In this document: positions 11,174-21,159 of the stretch, piece after piece
Position numbering within the stretch: position 1 is the first letter of the stretch
Layout: each line of letters opens with the position of its first letter
Position numbers and translations under genes: made by a program
Assembly: GCA_032191425.1 (NCBI GenBank)
Contig: CM063462.1
Coordinates: 24,215,186 to 24,279,185 of the forward strand
Source of the DNA: Lymantria dispar
Lineage: Eukaryota > Arthropoda > Insecta > Lepidoptera > Erebidae
Direction of reading: 5' to 3'
Length of the DNA stretch: 64,000 nt
The notes under the pieces: model-generated
Seen by the model: only the letters and a program-made list of their open reading frames with translations
Database searches by the model: none
What the model was told of the DNA's origin: nothing

Positions 11174-11793
11174 AGGGGACCGCCGTAGAAAATCGTCTCT
11201 TTTTAACTTTTTTGGCCATGATTTTTAATTTAAGAAGAGGAGGAAGGGAGTGTAAATGTGTATAACGGAGTTCGGTGATACCAAAAAAAAAGGCGGGGCT
11301 TAGTGCATGGTCGAGGAGTGAGTTTTGTGAGGAGCTGACACGAAGAACGGAAGGGCCCCCGATGCCCCCCCGTGCGTAGCCGCCGAGGTCCACTCCGGTT
11401 TCCCACACCGGCACGACGACTACCCAACGGGATTTTCGCCGTTTGGTGGGACAGCCTCCCAGGGAGGATGATCCTGGGTTCGGGTCCCCTGCTGACCGGC
11501 AGGTGGCCGGCGGTGACCATTCCCATCGGGTCTCCCTGTACACCATGCCAGCCCCTCACGCTCAATACCCCGACCAAGACCTCACCACCGCAGGTTTCAG
11601 GCCTCACCAAAACCCGCCACACACAAACACACCCAGAAAGTTGGGCTCTCGGCTCTCTCGCTCACCGAACGTAGTGCAGTAGCAAATTGCTACTACTCAA
11701 ACGTCGATCTTCTGCGAGAGTGTGGTACTGCGCCGGACGGACCGGCCCGCGACTGCAGACAAAAGACTATCTACAGTGTGGTCCTACCACCAG

Positions 11794-11952
11794 TAAATTT
11801 GACCTACTATACCACGCTGGTCAGACATGTTGGTTTCATGTCGAGTTTTCTTACTCTTGCACAGATGTTATGTGCATATTATATACCTTAGTCGTCTTTA
11901 CGACATCCACGGGCAAGATAGGGAGTGATGAATTGTATTGTTACTCGGTCAA
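11794..11952 (-). repeat. SINE-A 5' part, split by the CR1-like LINE
   Basis: AAATTTGACCTACTATACCA ... TTGTTACTCGGTCA. Partner of 8332-8412. Confidence 0.75.
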
Positions 11953-11992
11953 CATAAAGAATGTGTATAATATCTACTTAAAAACATCTATT

Positions 11993-12128
11993 TAAGAAAA
12001 AGAAAACTGCATATAAAACTCTATCCTTACACGTTTGACCAGCATGGCACAGTAGGTCAATTTCCCTTCCGTAGTGGCGAAAGCTCGACCCCAACAGTGG
12101 GACTTATGTAGGCTGAGCTGATGAGATG
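11993..12128 (+). repeat. SINE-A 3' part
   Basis: From the GAAAACTGCATATAAAAC region to GCTGAGCTGATGAGATGA. Confidence 0.7.
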
Positions 12129-12154
12129 ACATTATTAGCATATGATGGTGGGTG

Positions 12155-12405
12155 TTTTCCGTGTGGTGACGGAGTAAGAATACAATTCACCACTTCTTAT
12201 CTTGTCCGTGGATGTCGTAAAAACGCCTAAGGGATATAATATGCACATAAGATCTGTGCAAGAGAAGGAAAACTCGGAAGGAAAACTCGAAATGAAACCC
12301 TATACCAACATGTTTGACCAGCATGGTATTGTAGGTCGAATTCCCTCCCATTATGGAGGAGGCCCGAGCCCAACAGTGGGACGTATGTAGGCTGCAATGA
12401 TGATG
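12155..12405 (+). repeat. SINE-A copy, nearly complete
   Basis: Contains a small GGAAAACTCGGAA duplication. Followed at 12431-12457 by an inverted SINE-A head stub. Confidence 0.87.
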
Positions 12406-12744
12406 ACGGTGAGTGGAGTGATAAATGGGTATTCTTACTGCGTCACCACACGGAAAATCATTTTCCTCTAAATTACAAACGTATGTAGAACCTATTACGC
12501 AGTTGATAAAAGATAAACGTTATCTTTATACAAATAACGTTTACATATACAGATGAAATTCAGCCGAAGGGCGTACAACAAATGTATTCTTTGCATGCTT
12601 ACAAATACCTTGTTTACTAAATGGTTATTTCAATATTTTAAAGCCGTGTCTTTGTCCCAAAGCAGTAAAGGTGAATTTTAATTTTAACCTCATATGGTTT
12701 GAGTCACTTCAAATAAAAATGCAAAATAATACAAAATTTTAAAT

Positions 12745-13035
12745 AAACCTACTTTATGGATTTTATCGCGTTTGTATTTGATTTTTGATTGCCCGACGTT
12801 TCGAACACTTTGCAGCGTTCATGGTCACGGGCGAACTAAGATGCTCACGTCCAACAAGTCATCTTATTGCAGAAAATTTATAATTATCTACCCGATACAG
12901 AAATTAGTTATTAAATATTGACCCACATTTTGATACAAATTTATTGCCAGTGTAACAAGAAAATGATTCTATATGAAAAAATTATATTGTTTATGGTTAG
13001 TAATTATTTAACATTAAAATTAATAGTAATTATAT
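12745..13035. repeat. Repeat Y, longest plus-strand copy
   Basis: Interspersed repeat with core TTATCGCGTTTGTATTTGAT, TGCCCGACGTTTCGAACACT, TGGTCACGGGCGAACTAAG and a further 150 bp shared with 49.1 kb. On the other strand the core reads as an open DHERCKVFETSGNQKSNTN stretch, so it may be the end of a retroelement ORF. Possibly Penelope-like; not proven. Confidence 0.6.
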
Positions 13036-13039
13036 TTAA

Positions 13040-13480
13040 AGAATGAATTGTGTGTGTGGTGTGTACTCCTGACGGTAAGTAATGCCGCCGCCTTAGAATA
13101 ACAACATATAGAAGGTAAGTTCACGCACAAAAAGTGAGGCATTTCAATTGGAGCCTAATGGAGCTTACACCGGAACCGTTCCCTAATGTCAATGTCACTG
13201 TATTACAGATACGTACGCAACTCTTAAAAAATAAAAAGGTAATTATAACAGTTTGTGCATTCAAATGGTGTAATAACACATTTGAAAAACGTAAAAATGT
13301 TTTTAACATTACTTTTAAAAGTAATTCGACGATTTATGTTAATAAAAACAAAATTTGATTTCATAATTTGTATAGTGGTTTCCGTGTGTACGTGTATAAT
13401 CGTCTGCCCGCCATTAGTATTTTAGATTCAAATTTTTAAAGTTCGAAGTACTGACACTATCCTTCTATACGTTATTATTC
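13040..13480. other. AT-rich stretch without assignment
   Basis: A 74-codon plus frame (13134-13358) and a 62-codon minus frame show no motif. The plus strand has an acceptor-like TGTATTACAG and AAGGTAATT, but no family match. Nothing supported. Confidence 0.4.
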
Positions 13481-13487
13481 TAAGGCC

Positions 13488-13758
13488 GCCGCTCATGGAC
13501 CTTTGCTAGGCTGCTGCCTACCGTGAAGAAAGTGAAGGGAGTGTGAATGCGTGGAATTTTCGGTGGTATTAAATGATCAATTGGAATCATCTAAATCCAT
13601 CACACGCAGACACCTCAGAAAGTTGGGCATCTAGCTCTTTTGCTTACTGAACAAACTGCAGAAACTAATTGCTACTACTCAGCCGTTTTTTCATGGTTCT
13701 ACCCCGGACAGACCAGCCTGAGTTGTAGACTTTCGATAGTCTGGTCCTACTACGACTG
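13488..13758 (-). mobile_element. Short LINE head-plus-tail derivative, degraded
   Basis: Recognisable GCTGCCTACCGTGAAGAAAG, GAAGGGAGTGTGAATGCGTG and CAGAAAGTTGGG blocks. Poly(A) end lost. Confidence 0.65.
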
Positions 13759-14079
13759 ACTTCAAAATAATATAGTCGTATGAATCAAATTAAGAATAAC
13801 TCAAAAACTACTGGTCAGATCTTTATGAAATTTATATGTGACCAACTCTGAAGTATAATAAAATAGCCATCAAAATCGATTCATAATTGGTGGAACGATC
13901 ACGTAACATACATCCCGTAAAACTCTACAATCGAAAAGAGAACCTCCTCCTTTTGCGAAGCCTATTAAAAAAATAATTGTTACATTTTAATTTTAGCTCT
14001 AACTTGAAAAAAATCTTGTAAATAAAACTACTTTAGTAATTTTATCGCGTTAGTATTTTATTTTTAATTTTAAATAAAA

Positions 14080-14260
14080 CTAATTTACGGATTTTATCGA
14101 GTTTGTATTTGATTTTTGATTGCCCGACGTTTCGAACACTTTGCAGCATTCATAGTCACGAGCGGACTAAGATGTCACACGTCCAACAAGTCATCGTTAT
14201 TACAGCCATAATTATATACCCGATACAGAAAATTAATAATAACTAATTTTCTGTAACGGG
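14080..14260. repeat. Repeat Y copy
   Basis: Core plus GACTAAGATGTCACACGTCC extension, up to the GATACAGAAAATTA motif. Confidence 0.6.
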
Positions 14261-14269
14261 CAAATTAGC

Positions 14270-14342
14270 AGTCCCTTAGCAGTCTTTTACAAAATCCACA
14301 GATAAGTTTGGTGAATTGTATTCTTATTCCGTTACCATACAG
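14270..14342 (-). repeat. SINE-A 5' part
   Basis: CCTTAGCAGTCTTTTACAAA ... TCTTATTCCGTTACC. Confidence 0.65.
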
Positions 14343-14761
14343 ATTTTTTACCGATATAATAAGTGCTATAGATCTTTAATTCTTAGCAACACCAGGAGGT
14401 ACAGTTAAGCCGCTGCTACGAGAACGTGATCCTCTTGAAAAGCTATTAGCATATCTTCAAAGCACATGAAGATACACACGACCCAATATACGCGGCGAAT
14501 TTGTAAGTTTTAATTACTATTGTATTATAATCACGTTGATAAACACACGGTAGTATTAATCATCTATGCAACAAAAAAATTATTATTATCCTTAAAAAAA
14601 GCCATAGAACTTTATTGTGACGTAAGTTTGGAAACCAAAAGTTTTTTGAAGCGAAACTTCTTTAGAATCGTTGTGATTTCAAACCGGATGCAATGGAAAA
14701 AACGACAGGTAAGAGACGCCAATACAAAAATGTGTAGGATGAAGCCGGCGAGACAATGAGA

Positions 14762-14908
14762 TAAAGGATGGAGGATGGAGGATGAAGGATGGAGGACGGA
14801 GGATGGAGGATGAAGGATGAAGTATGAAGGATAAAGGATGAAGGGTGAAGGATGGAGGATAAAGGATGAAGGGTGAAGGATGGAGGATAAAGGATGAAGG
14901 ATAAAAGA
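14762..14908. repeat. Purine-rich minisatellite (GGATGGA/GGATGAA)n
   Basis: About 147 bp of 7-bp units alternating GGATGGA, GGATGAA, GGATAAA and AGGGTGA. An AAGGATGAAGGGTGAAGGAT segment is repeated near 14837 and 14865. Codes for nothing recognisable. Confidence 0.8.
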
Positions 14909-15004
14909 TAAAGCAGGTTCACTTCTGATATGCGTACTTTGCACACACACGCTTTTTTTTATCTATAGTACAATAGCATACAATGCCTCCTAGATAAAAT
15001 AAAT

Positions 15005-15218
15005 ACGACATATCACTGTTGGGCTCGAGCCTCCTCCACAATAGGAGGGAAATTGACCTTACTATACCATGCTGGTCAAACAGGTTGGTATAAGGTTTTA
15101 TTTCGAGCTTCTCTTGTACAGACGTTACATGCATATCATATCCCTTAGTCGTCTTTTATGACACCCATGGGCAAGAGAGGGAGTTTTGAATTGTATTCTT
15201 ACTCCGTCACCACGCGGA
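15005..15218 (-). repeat. SINE-A copy, nearly complete
   Basis: CACTGTTGGGCTCGAGCCTC ... TTACTCCGTCACCACG. Tail missing. Confidence 0.85.
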
Positions 15219-15311
15219 GTACGACATGCAATTTGGCGCTATTGCATTGGACGATGTGTATTGGACGCTAAGAATACAATTTACCGCCTCTTACCGTGAG
15301 TGCTGTAAAAG

Positions 15312-15705
15312 ATGACTCATCATTTCAGCCTATTGCCGTCCACTGCTGGACGTAGGCCTCCCTTATGTTGCGCCACAATGTGCGGTCCTGTGCCGCCTGC
15401 ATCCAACGACGCCCAACAACTTTCACTAGGTCGTCGGTCCACCTGGTGGGGGGGCGTCCTACACTGCGTTGTCCGATACGTGGTCGCCACTCGAAAATCT
15501 TTAGTCCCCAGCGGTTGTGGGTTCGTCGAGCGATGTGGTCTGCCCATTGCCACTTCAGCGTGCTAATTCTTCTTGCTTTGTCAGTTACACCCGTTCTTCT
15601 GCGGATTTCCGTATTCCGGATTCTATCTCGCAGAGAAATTCCGAGCATAGCCCGCTCCATAGCACGCTGAGTGACTTTGAGCCTTGATATGAGGCCTACA
15701 TTTAG
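15312..15705 (-). mobile_element. RTE-like LINE (GHIARR type) 3' fragment
   Basis: Encodes SLNVGLISRLKVTQRAMERA, MLGISLRDRIRNTEIRRRTG, WQWADHIARRTHNRW and a WTDDLVKVVGRRWMQAAQDR end. The 3' UTR begins at GACTCATCATTTCAGCC. Confidence 0.85.
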
Positions 15706-15707
15706 GG

Positions 15708-15822
15708 ACCACAAAAGATGACTATCGGTTATAATAAAAATAAAACGTCTACGCAAGAGATGGAAAACTCGAAACTTGCTGACTAGCGTGGTATAATAAG
15801 TCGATTTCTTTCTCGCAGTGCA
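15708..15822 (+). repeat. SINE-A internal part
   Basis: Degraded: hairpin to TAATAAGTCGATTTC. Sits between an RTE fragment and the next SINE-A. Confidence 0.6.
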
Positions 15823-15826
15823 TGAG

Positions 15827-16066
15827 GTCCGTGTGGTGACGGAGTAAGAATACTATTCACCACCCCCTATCTTACCCGTGGGTGATCGTACGAGACGACT
15901 AAGGGATATAAAACGCATATAACATCTATGCGAGAGAAGGAAAACTCGAAATAAAACCATATACCAACAGTTCTGACCAGCGTGGTATAACAGGTCAATT
16001 ACCCTTCCATTATGGAGGAGGCCCGAGGCCAATAGTGGGACGTATATGGGCTGAGATGATGATGAT
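15827..16066 (+). repeat. SINE-A copy, nearly complete
   Basis: Close to consensus, tail GATGATGATGAT. Shares the variant ATCGTACGAGACGACTAAG hairpin with the copy at 432. Confidence 0.88.
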
Positions 16067-16435
16067 AAGGTCCAAGCCCAGCAGTGGGACGCCTATGTTG
16101 ACGATTACTTACACATTACTCAGCAGAGTTAAGGTAGCTGTCTGAGTATGTCGAGACGCCGGCGCATACGTGGCTTAATGCCGATAACACAGGAATGTAA
16201 CAAGCCGATGAGTATGTCCGACCATTCACAGAACCGTACACATTAGTCAAGAATGCATTGATTCAACTCGCTACTGAGAAACTAGTGTTAATGATAACGA
16301 ACGATACAAGACAAATTATTTTATAGACTATCTTTTGCCCGCGACTTAGTCCGCATAGAAATCATGTATAATGTTCCAGTTAAATACGATTATCATTATT
16401 TATGTTGTGAAATATATCAAAGCAGATTTTTTATG

Positions 16436-16530
16436 GGTCGCGCGGTGGCCGGCGGATCCCACACACTCCTTGTCACCTGGGAGGGACAGTGTGTAAATGC
16501 ATTTCCACATCGGGAATAAAGAAAAAACCC
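16436..16530 (+). mobile_element. R1-type LINE 3' UTR fragment
   Basis: Shares the GTAAATGCATTTCCAC block with 4541-4563 and ends in AATAAAGAAAAAA. Confidence 0.5.
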
Positions 16531-16628
16531 TGACAGGCTGAACATTGACAACGGACGAACGACGAACAACGACATTTTACGGAAGAGAGGAAAAGACGGA
16601 CGAGGTGTGTGCAGACCACGCCTGGACA

Positions 16629-16752
16629 CACCAGACTCCTCCTCGATAGGAGTGAAATTAACCTACTATACCATGCTGGTCATACGAGTTGGTATAGATA
16701 GTTTTGTTTAGAGTTTTCCTTCTCTTGCATACGACACCCAACGGCGAGATAG
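16629..16752 (-). repeat. SINE-A partial copy
   Basis: Both ends truncated; middle deleted near 16725. Confidence 0.6.
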
Positions 16753-16935
16753 TGGGTCTCTCTATCTAAATAATCTAAAATTTAAAACAAAAATTATAGT
16801 TTTAATTTCTTTGTGAAAAATATTTCTCAACAACACTCCGCGCCATCTATTGAAAATGATTGAAACTAAATATGCAGTTGTTACGCATGTATTTGAAATC
16901 GCACTAAATAATTTATTGCTCTAACTTATCTCGAC

Positions 16936-17164
16936 GTCATCATCATCTCGGCTCATATACATCTCACTGCTGGGCACGAACCTCCTTCACAATAGCGGGG
17001 AAATTGACCTACTATACCACACTGGTCAGACGTGTTAGTATAGAGTTTCATTTCAAGTTTTCCTCCACTTGCACAGTTGTTATATGCATATTTTATCCTT
17101 TAGTCGTCTTTTACGACACCCACGGGAAGAAAGGAGGTGGTGAATTGTATTCTTACTCTGTCAC
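16936..17164 (-). repeat. SINE-A copy, complete
   Basis: CATCATCATCTCGGCTCATA tail end to TTACTCTGTCAC head end. Confidence 0.86.
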
Positions 17165-17221
17165 TCGAAGTGATAGAATTACAAAAATATTATTTAAATG
17201 CTCTCAATTATCTCGCTAAAA

Positions 17222-18230
17222 TATTATAAATAAAACTTTCACGTGTTTTATCGCGTTTCTATTTGATTTTTGATTTCTCGACGTTTCGAACATTTTGCAG
17301 CATTCATTGTCACGGGCAGTGGCGGCTGTACCTTAAGTGCGCTCGTGCACTGAACCACCAATTCAAAAGATTTAATAATTACAATATTAGTTCATCTTTA
17401 TATTTTAAATTAATATATATAAATAATATAACAAATATTATTACTATTTAAACATACAAAAACATATAACAAATATTATTTCAAATTATGACGAAACAAT
17501 TTAAAAGCTTTACTAAACTATTAAAACTTATTTTCCCTGTAAAAAAAATCTCGTTCGCTGAGGCGAGCGCACGGGAACTGCTAATACAACTTGTATTAGT
17601 TATGTATGAGTTAAAACGCCTGGCGCGTGAGGCAGAAGATAGTTCATAGAAATATACCGAAAAATGAGTCTGCTCGAGCGGCGCACGGGCGAGCCGAACA
17701 TTACCGAGAGCACTCGACTTTCGACGAAATTTGCCTAGCGGCGTTGGCGACATAAGTAGATTATAGTTTCGATGTATAAAATATTTTTTTTTACATTAAG
17801 TAATTGTTTTTTTTATTTTGGTCTTAGTTCTATTCTATACTTCGTGTACCGTGTGTGGTGTGAGTGTAAATGAGCCTAGCATGATAAAACTTTTCAAAAT
17901 AAAGTTGATATAAAATTGGCGGGACCGCCAAGGCCCTCGTTAAATTGAATAAAAAAGTTCAAATCAAAATATTTTTTGATTTGTACTCTTTTATAAATAT
18001 TTTTTGAGTTTTCACAAACCAAATAAAACCACATGTTTCTTCACATGTATACCTACAAAATGTAATGAGTTCGATAATAATAAAAAATGACATTTTTTTT
18101 TATAAATTTTTGTTCCATTGCAATTTCTGATCTTAATACTTAGTGAGCAAATAAAGTGCACCACCACTTTGTTGACCCACCAGCCGCCACTGGTCACGGG
18201 CGGACCTAATAATCAAATTACAATCCGTAG
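17222..18230. repeat. Repeat Y copy split by the hAT-like element
   Basis: Parts 17222-17316 and 18201-18230. Provides the empty-site proof for the hAT-like insertion. Confidence 0.65.
17317..18192. mobile_element. hAT-like non-autonomous element
   Basis: 876 bp. Ends CAGTGGCGGCT are inverted, flanked by a perfect 8-bp duplication GTCACGGG (17309-17316 and 18193-18200). The insertion interrupts a repeat-Y copy whose uninterrupted relatives read GGTCACGGGCGGAC, confirming the empty site. 8-bp TSD and CAGTGG ends fit hAT. No transposase frame. Confidence 0.85.
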
Positions 18231-18292
18231 TAATAGTTTTGGCACGCGGCTGTAGACGAAAATCAGCCAACTGGTCCTACCACTATTAAATT

Positions 18293-18436
18293 TGTCCGTG
18301 ACTGTCGTAAAAGACGGCTAAGAGATACAGACAAAATCGCTGGAAACGTTATGGCAACATGTTTAACCCTCGTATTCTAGTAGGTCGAATTTCTTTCTAG
18401 TGTGGAGGAGGCTCGAAGCAAGCAGTGGAATGTCTA
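18293..18436 (+). repeat. SINE-A degraded copy
   Basis: GACTGTCGTAAAAGACGGCT ... GTGGAGGAGGCTCGAAGC. Confidence 0.6.
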
Positions 18437-18469
18437 TGAATGAATTCACAACCGTCATTGTTTGTTTGT

Positions 18470-19440
18470 TTTTTTTTTTTTAATTAGACAACACACACTA
18501 ATAACAAAAGCATTAAGCAAATAATTCTTAAATTGCAGAACAACAATTTGTGGATTGCGCAAAGTTTTCCTCATCCTTTTTTTTTAATTTTTTTTTAGGA
18601 GTGACCTATGGTAAGCGCACCCGCCGCCCGGCTCCGTTCGGGGCGGCGCGCGGCTCCATGACCCACCCGTAGCCACGTCGCCTTCGCTGTTGGGCCGACC
18701 ACCGGAGCAGAGTGACTTGTCGTCAGTGGTCGGCCTGACGGAATATCCTGGTCGCGGGGTATCCTCTCCTCTCGACATTCCCCTCGGGGACGTCGGTCGC
18801 CGTCGCGCGGTCAGCCTCTCGGCGGGTGACGGACTAAATCCCCGGTTCTGTCACCCGCGGCCTCAGCTAGGGCGGCATTAGGCGCAGATACTCGCGCCTG
18901 CATAGCCCGAGTCGCCGGCGGCGGATTGCGTCGTCGTGGAGGCGTTCCCTCCGCACGCGCTCCGCCGCCTCCTTCCACGAGACGACTGCCTCGCAGAAGG
19001 CGGCGACCGCGTCCCAGTTCCTGATGCTGCCGAGCATCTCCCTAGCGATGGTCGGCATCGATGATTGCGACGAGATCACGGCGCTGCTCAGCCCACGCGG
19101 CACACACCTCGAGTGTGTGCTGCACCGCGTCCTCATCGCAATCGCAGTGGTGCAGGACGGTGTGCTCTCCCTCCTGACAATCAAACAATTGCGCAAGTAC
19201 TTGCCGAAGCAACCATGCCCCGTCAAGACCTGCACCAGTTGGAAAGAGAGCAAGCACCCCGTGCGTCCGCTCCAACCACTCCATCAGCACCGGCCGGAAG
19301 GTGTCGACGGTCCAGACACCGTACCGAGACCCCTCCAGCCGGACTGCCCAACGGGCAATGACGTCTCGGCGGGCGCCAACCCGCCAAGCGGCAATCTCCT
19401 GGATTGATCAAAGTATTGTCCTGCGTAGGAATCGAAATAA
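18470..19440 (-). repeat. tRNA-derived SINE split by an R1-type LINE
   Basis: Parts 18470-18560 (CAACAATTTGTGGATTGCGC) and 19405-19435 (TATTGTCCTGCGTAGGAATC). Confidence 0.65.
18590..19403 (-). mobile_element. R1-type LINE, 5'-truncated
   Basis: Poly(A) as T-runs at 18590. Minus-strand frames include MEWLERTHGVLALF, CDCDEDAVQHTLEVCAAWAE (Cys/His finger) and AFCEAVVSWKEAAERVRRER. It splits a tRNA-type SINE. The TSD is no longer clean, so it is older than the 58.3-kb copy. Confidence 0.85.
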
Positions 19441-19574
19441 AGACACTTGCAACGATAGGTCGATATATTAAACACTGCGCCAGCTGTGTTTAATATAAAA
19501 TGGATTTGTTGACGATAGCGCTGATGGAAATAATGATTGGATGACTACTCATGGTCTCCAAAATACTTCTTTAC

Positions 19575-19800
19575 TTACTAGAGCTTTTTTTTATAGACTC
19601 TGCAATAAGGAAATAATCCTTTTGTTACGGGGGACTTTAAAACATATAATTAACGGACACAAATTACATCCAGACTGGGAACAACAATTTGTGGAACATA
19701 AAATGTTGTCCTGCGTCGGATTCAAACCCGCCATGGGTTTCACCGTCCGTCACTGGCACGGTCGGTATGTAATGGTTAAACCATTACGTCATCTCACCAA
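19575..19800 (-). repeat. tRNA-derived SINE
   Basis: Complete length. The A and B boxes are partly mutated (GGGTTTGAATCC). Confidence 0.78.
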
Positions 19801-19811
19801 GCTCACTTATA

Positions 19812-20158
19812 TTATACATCTCAGATCATATAGTCCCACTGTTAGACTCGAGTCTCCTCCACAATAGGAGGGAAATCAACCTACTTTTCCACTCTGGTTA
19901 GATGGATTGGATTTTTTTTTTATGGGTGAGCTATGGTAAGCGCGCGTGCGGTCCAGTCCGTCCGAGGCGATGAAAGGACGGCGCGAGGGCCCATAACCCA
20001 CCCGTACCCACGTCACCTCGTTGTTGGGCCGACCACCGGAGCAGATGTGACTTGTCGTCAGTGGTCAAGATGGATTAGAATAGGGTTTTATTTCGAGTTT
20101 TTCATTTCTGGCATAGTTTTATATGCTTATTATATCCCTTAGTCTTCTTTTAGGTCAG
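19812..20158 (-). repeat. SINE-A copy split by an R1-type LINE
   Basis: Parts 19812-19910 and 20068-20158; the target duplication shows the original continuity. Confidence 0.8.
19911..20067 (-). mobile_element. R1-type LINE 3' end inside SINE-A
   Basis: AGATGGATTGG (19900) / AGATGGATTAG (20068), the reverse complement of the CCAACCCGTCT target. T-run at 19911-19919. Confidence 0.82.
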
Positions 20159-20555
20159 CCTACGGACACTGTATTATATAACGTATTAGGAAATCTTATA
20201 GTAGGTAATCTTATAGTTATCAATTATTCTCGTGCACACCGTTAATTAACTCAAACAAACACTAAAGGTGCATTCAAATTATTTCTTTGCACTCAAAAAT
20301 CGCTCGATGCTATCGAGCTATTCTTGAGGTATTTTTTATTGTTTGCTAAAAACGAAGTCAAGAAAATGGCCCAGAACTTTCTTTTCCAAACCCATTAACA
20401 TTATAGAATAAAGTAATTACTCAAAACAAGCTTTCCGTTTGCCCCTACAATATTATAGCGCTGAATTGTTTTAAAAGAGAATATTATTCAATCATCACAT
20501 TATTAATTCGATTTAAAAAACTCTCTTTAGTTATTTTACTGACAGATTGGAGTTG
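20159..20555. other. loco intron 3, unannotated stretch
   Basis: AT-rich sequence without motifs. No RGS-domain exon seen. Confidence 0.5.
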
Positions 20556-20559
20556 AGAG

Positions 20560-20930
20560 TGGCTGACTGACTTTGGGTCACCCTGTTATTCTACCGGCTC
20601 TTTCATACGTACTCTAAGAAACTTTACCAACGAACCACTCGACACCGCACCTGGTTTTATCCATTTCACCTAGAAATGTTATGGTCTTCAACTGTATGTT
20701 GCCAGCGATCATTTCTCCCACGTAAGTACATGAACTGGAATGAGCTACCTGCTGCTATATGCCGAGCGCTACGACATGTCCTTCTTTTAAAGGAAGTGTA
20801 AAAAGGGCACTTTTTACGGTAGGCGGCGACCTAGCTATGCCCTTACAAAGGTCCATGTGCCCCAGTATCACTTACCATCAGGTGTGCTGCTTGCTCGTCT
20901 GCTACCAAAGCAATAAAAAAAAATGTCTTT
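20560..20930 (+). mobile_element. CR1-like LINE 3' fragment
   Basis: Plus-strand remnant encoding a decayed YMNWNELPAA motif, then the same 3' UTR as the 8.4-kb LINE (CACTTACCATCAGGTGTGCT) and a short poly(A) at 20918. In the loco intron after exon 3. Confidence 0.75.
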
Positions 20931-20970
20931 AGTATTGTAATAGAATTTCCAAAATAAAATTATTACTGAC

Positions 20971-21159
20971 CTGTGTATCTCGTAGGTCTGGTTCGCTGGC
21001 GGTAGCTGGTAATCCATCCGAGTTCCTCACAGCACAGACATCGCCTGCACTCGCAGACAGAGCGCGTCTACGTTCTTCTTTCTGCTTATCACGCTCCTTG
21101 CCTGATAGCATATGTTTCGTTTTGGACAAGATGTTCAAAGGCTTGATGGTTTTGCGTAC
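20971..21159 (-). CDS. loco: loco exon 3: basic linker before the RGS domain
   Basis: Acceptor TTATTCCCAG, donor GTCAGT at 20970. 63 codons in phase 0, with ILSKTKHMLSGKERDKQKEE and RRALSASAGD. Assigned by splice phase with exon 2 and by its basic KDKQKEE-like composition, which fits the stretch just before the RGS box. Confidence 0.82.

Larger units (their letters stand above)
8413..11793 (-). mobile_element. CR1/Jockey-like non-LTR retrotransposon, near full length, decayed
   Basis: About 3.4 kb on the minus strand, with its 3' end and poly(A) at 8413-8430 and its 5' end near 11793. It splits a minus-strand SINE-A copy into 8332-8412 and 11794-11952. The 3' UTR (8430-8530) and the 5' UTR (11240-11283 and 11575-11793) are both shared with the short derivative family described at 45442. 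Confidence 0.85.

Noticed and set aside
11372..11682. Proline-rich plus-strand frames
   Set aside because: Antisense to the 5' UTR of the CR1-like LINE, with no conserved motif.
13134..13358. Possible host exon near TGTATTACAG (plus strand)
   Set aside because: Splice-like signals only; the translation has no recognisable family and quickly becomes low complexity.
14612..14950. Ser/Pro/His-rich minus-strand frame of 112 codons
   Set aside because: It is the translation of the 7-bp minisatellite.
17481..17753. Possible loco exon on the minus strand
   Set aside because: It lies entirely inside the hAT-like element and has no RGS-domain sequence.
18867..19475. GC-rich overlapping frames up to 128 codons on both strands
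   Set aside because: They come from the R1-type LINE end. Only the minus-strand frames match R1 ORF2, and these are frameshifted, so no host gene is present.
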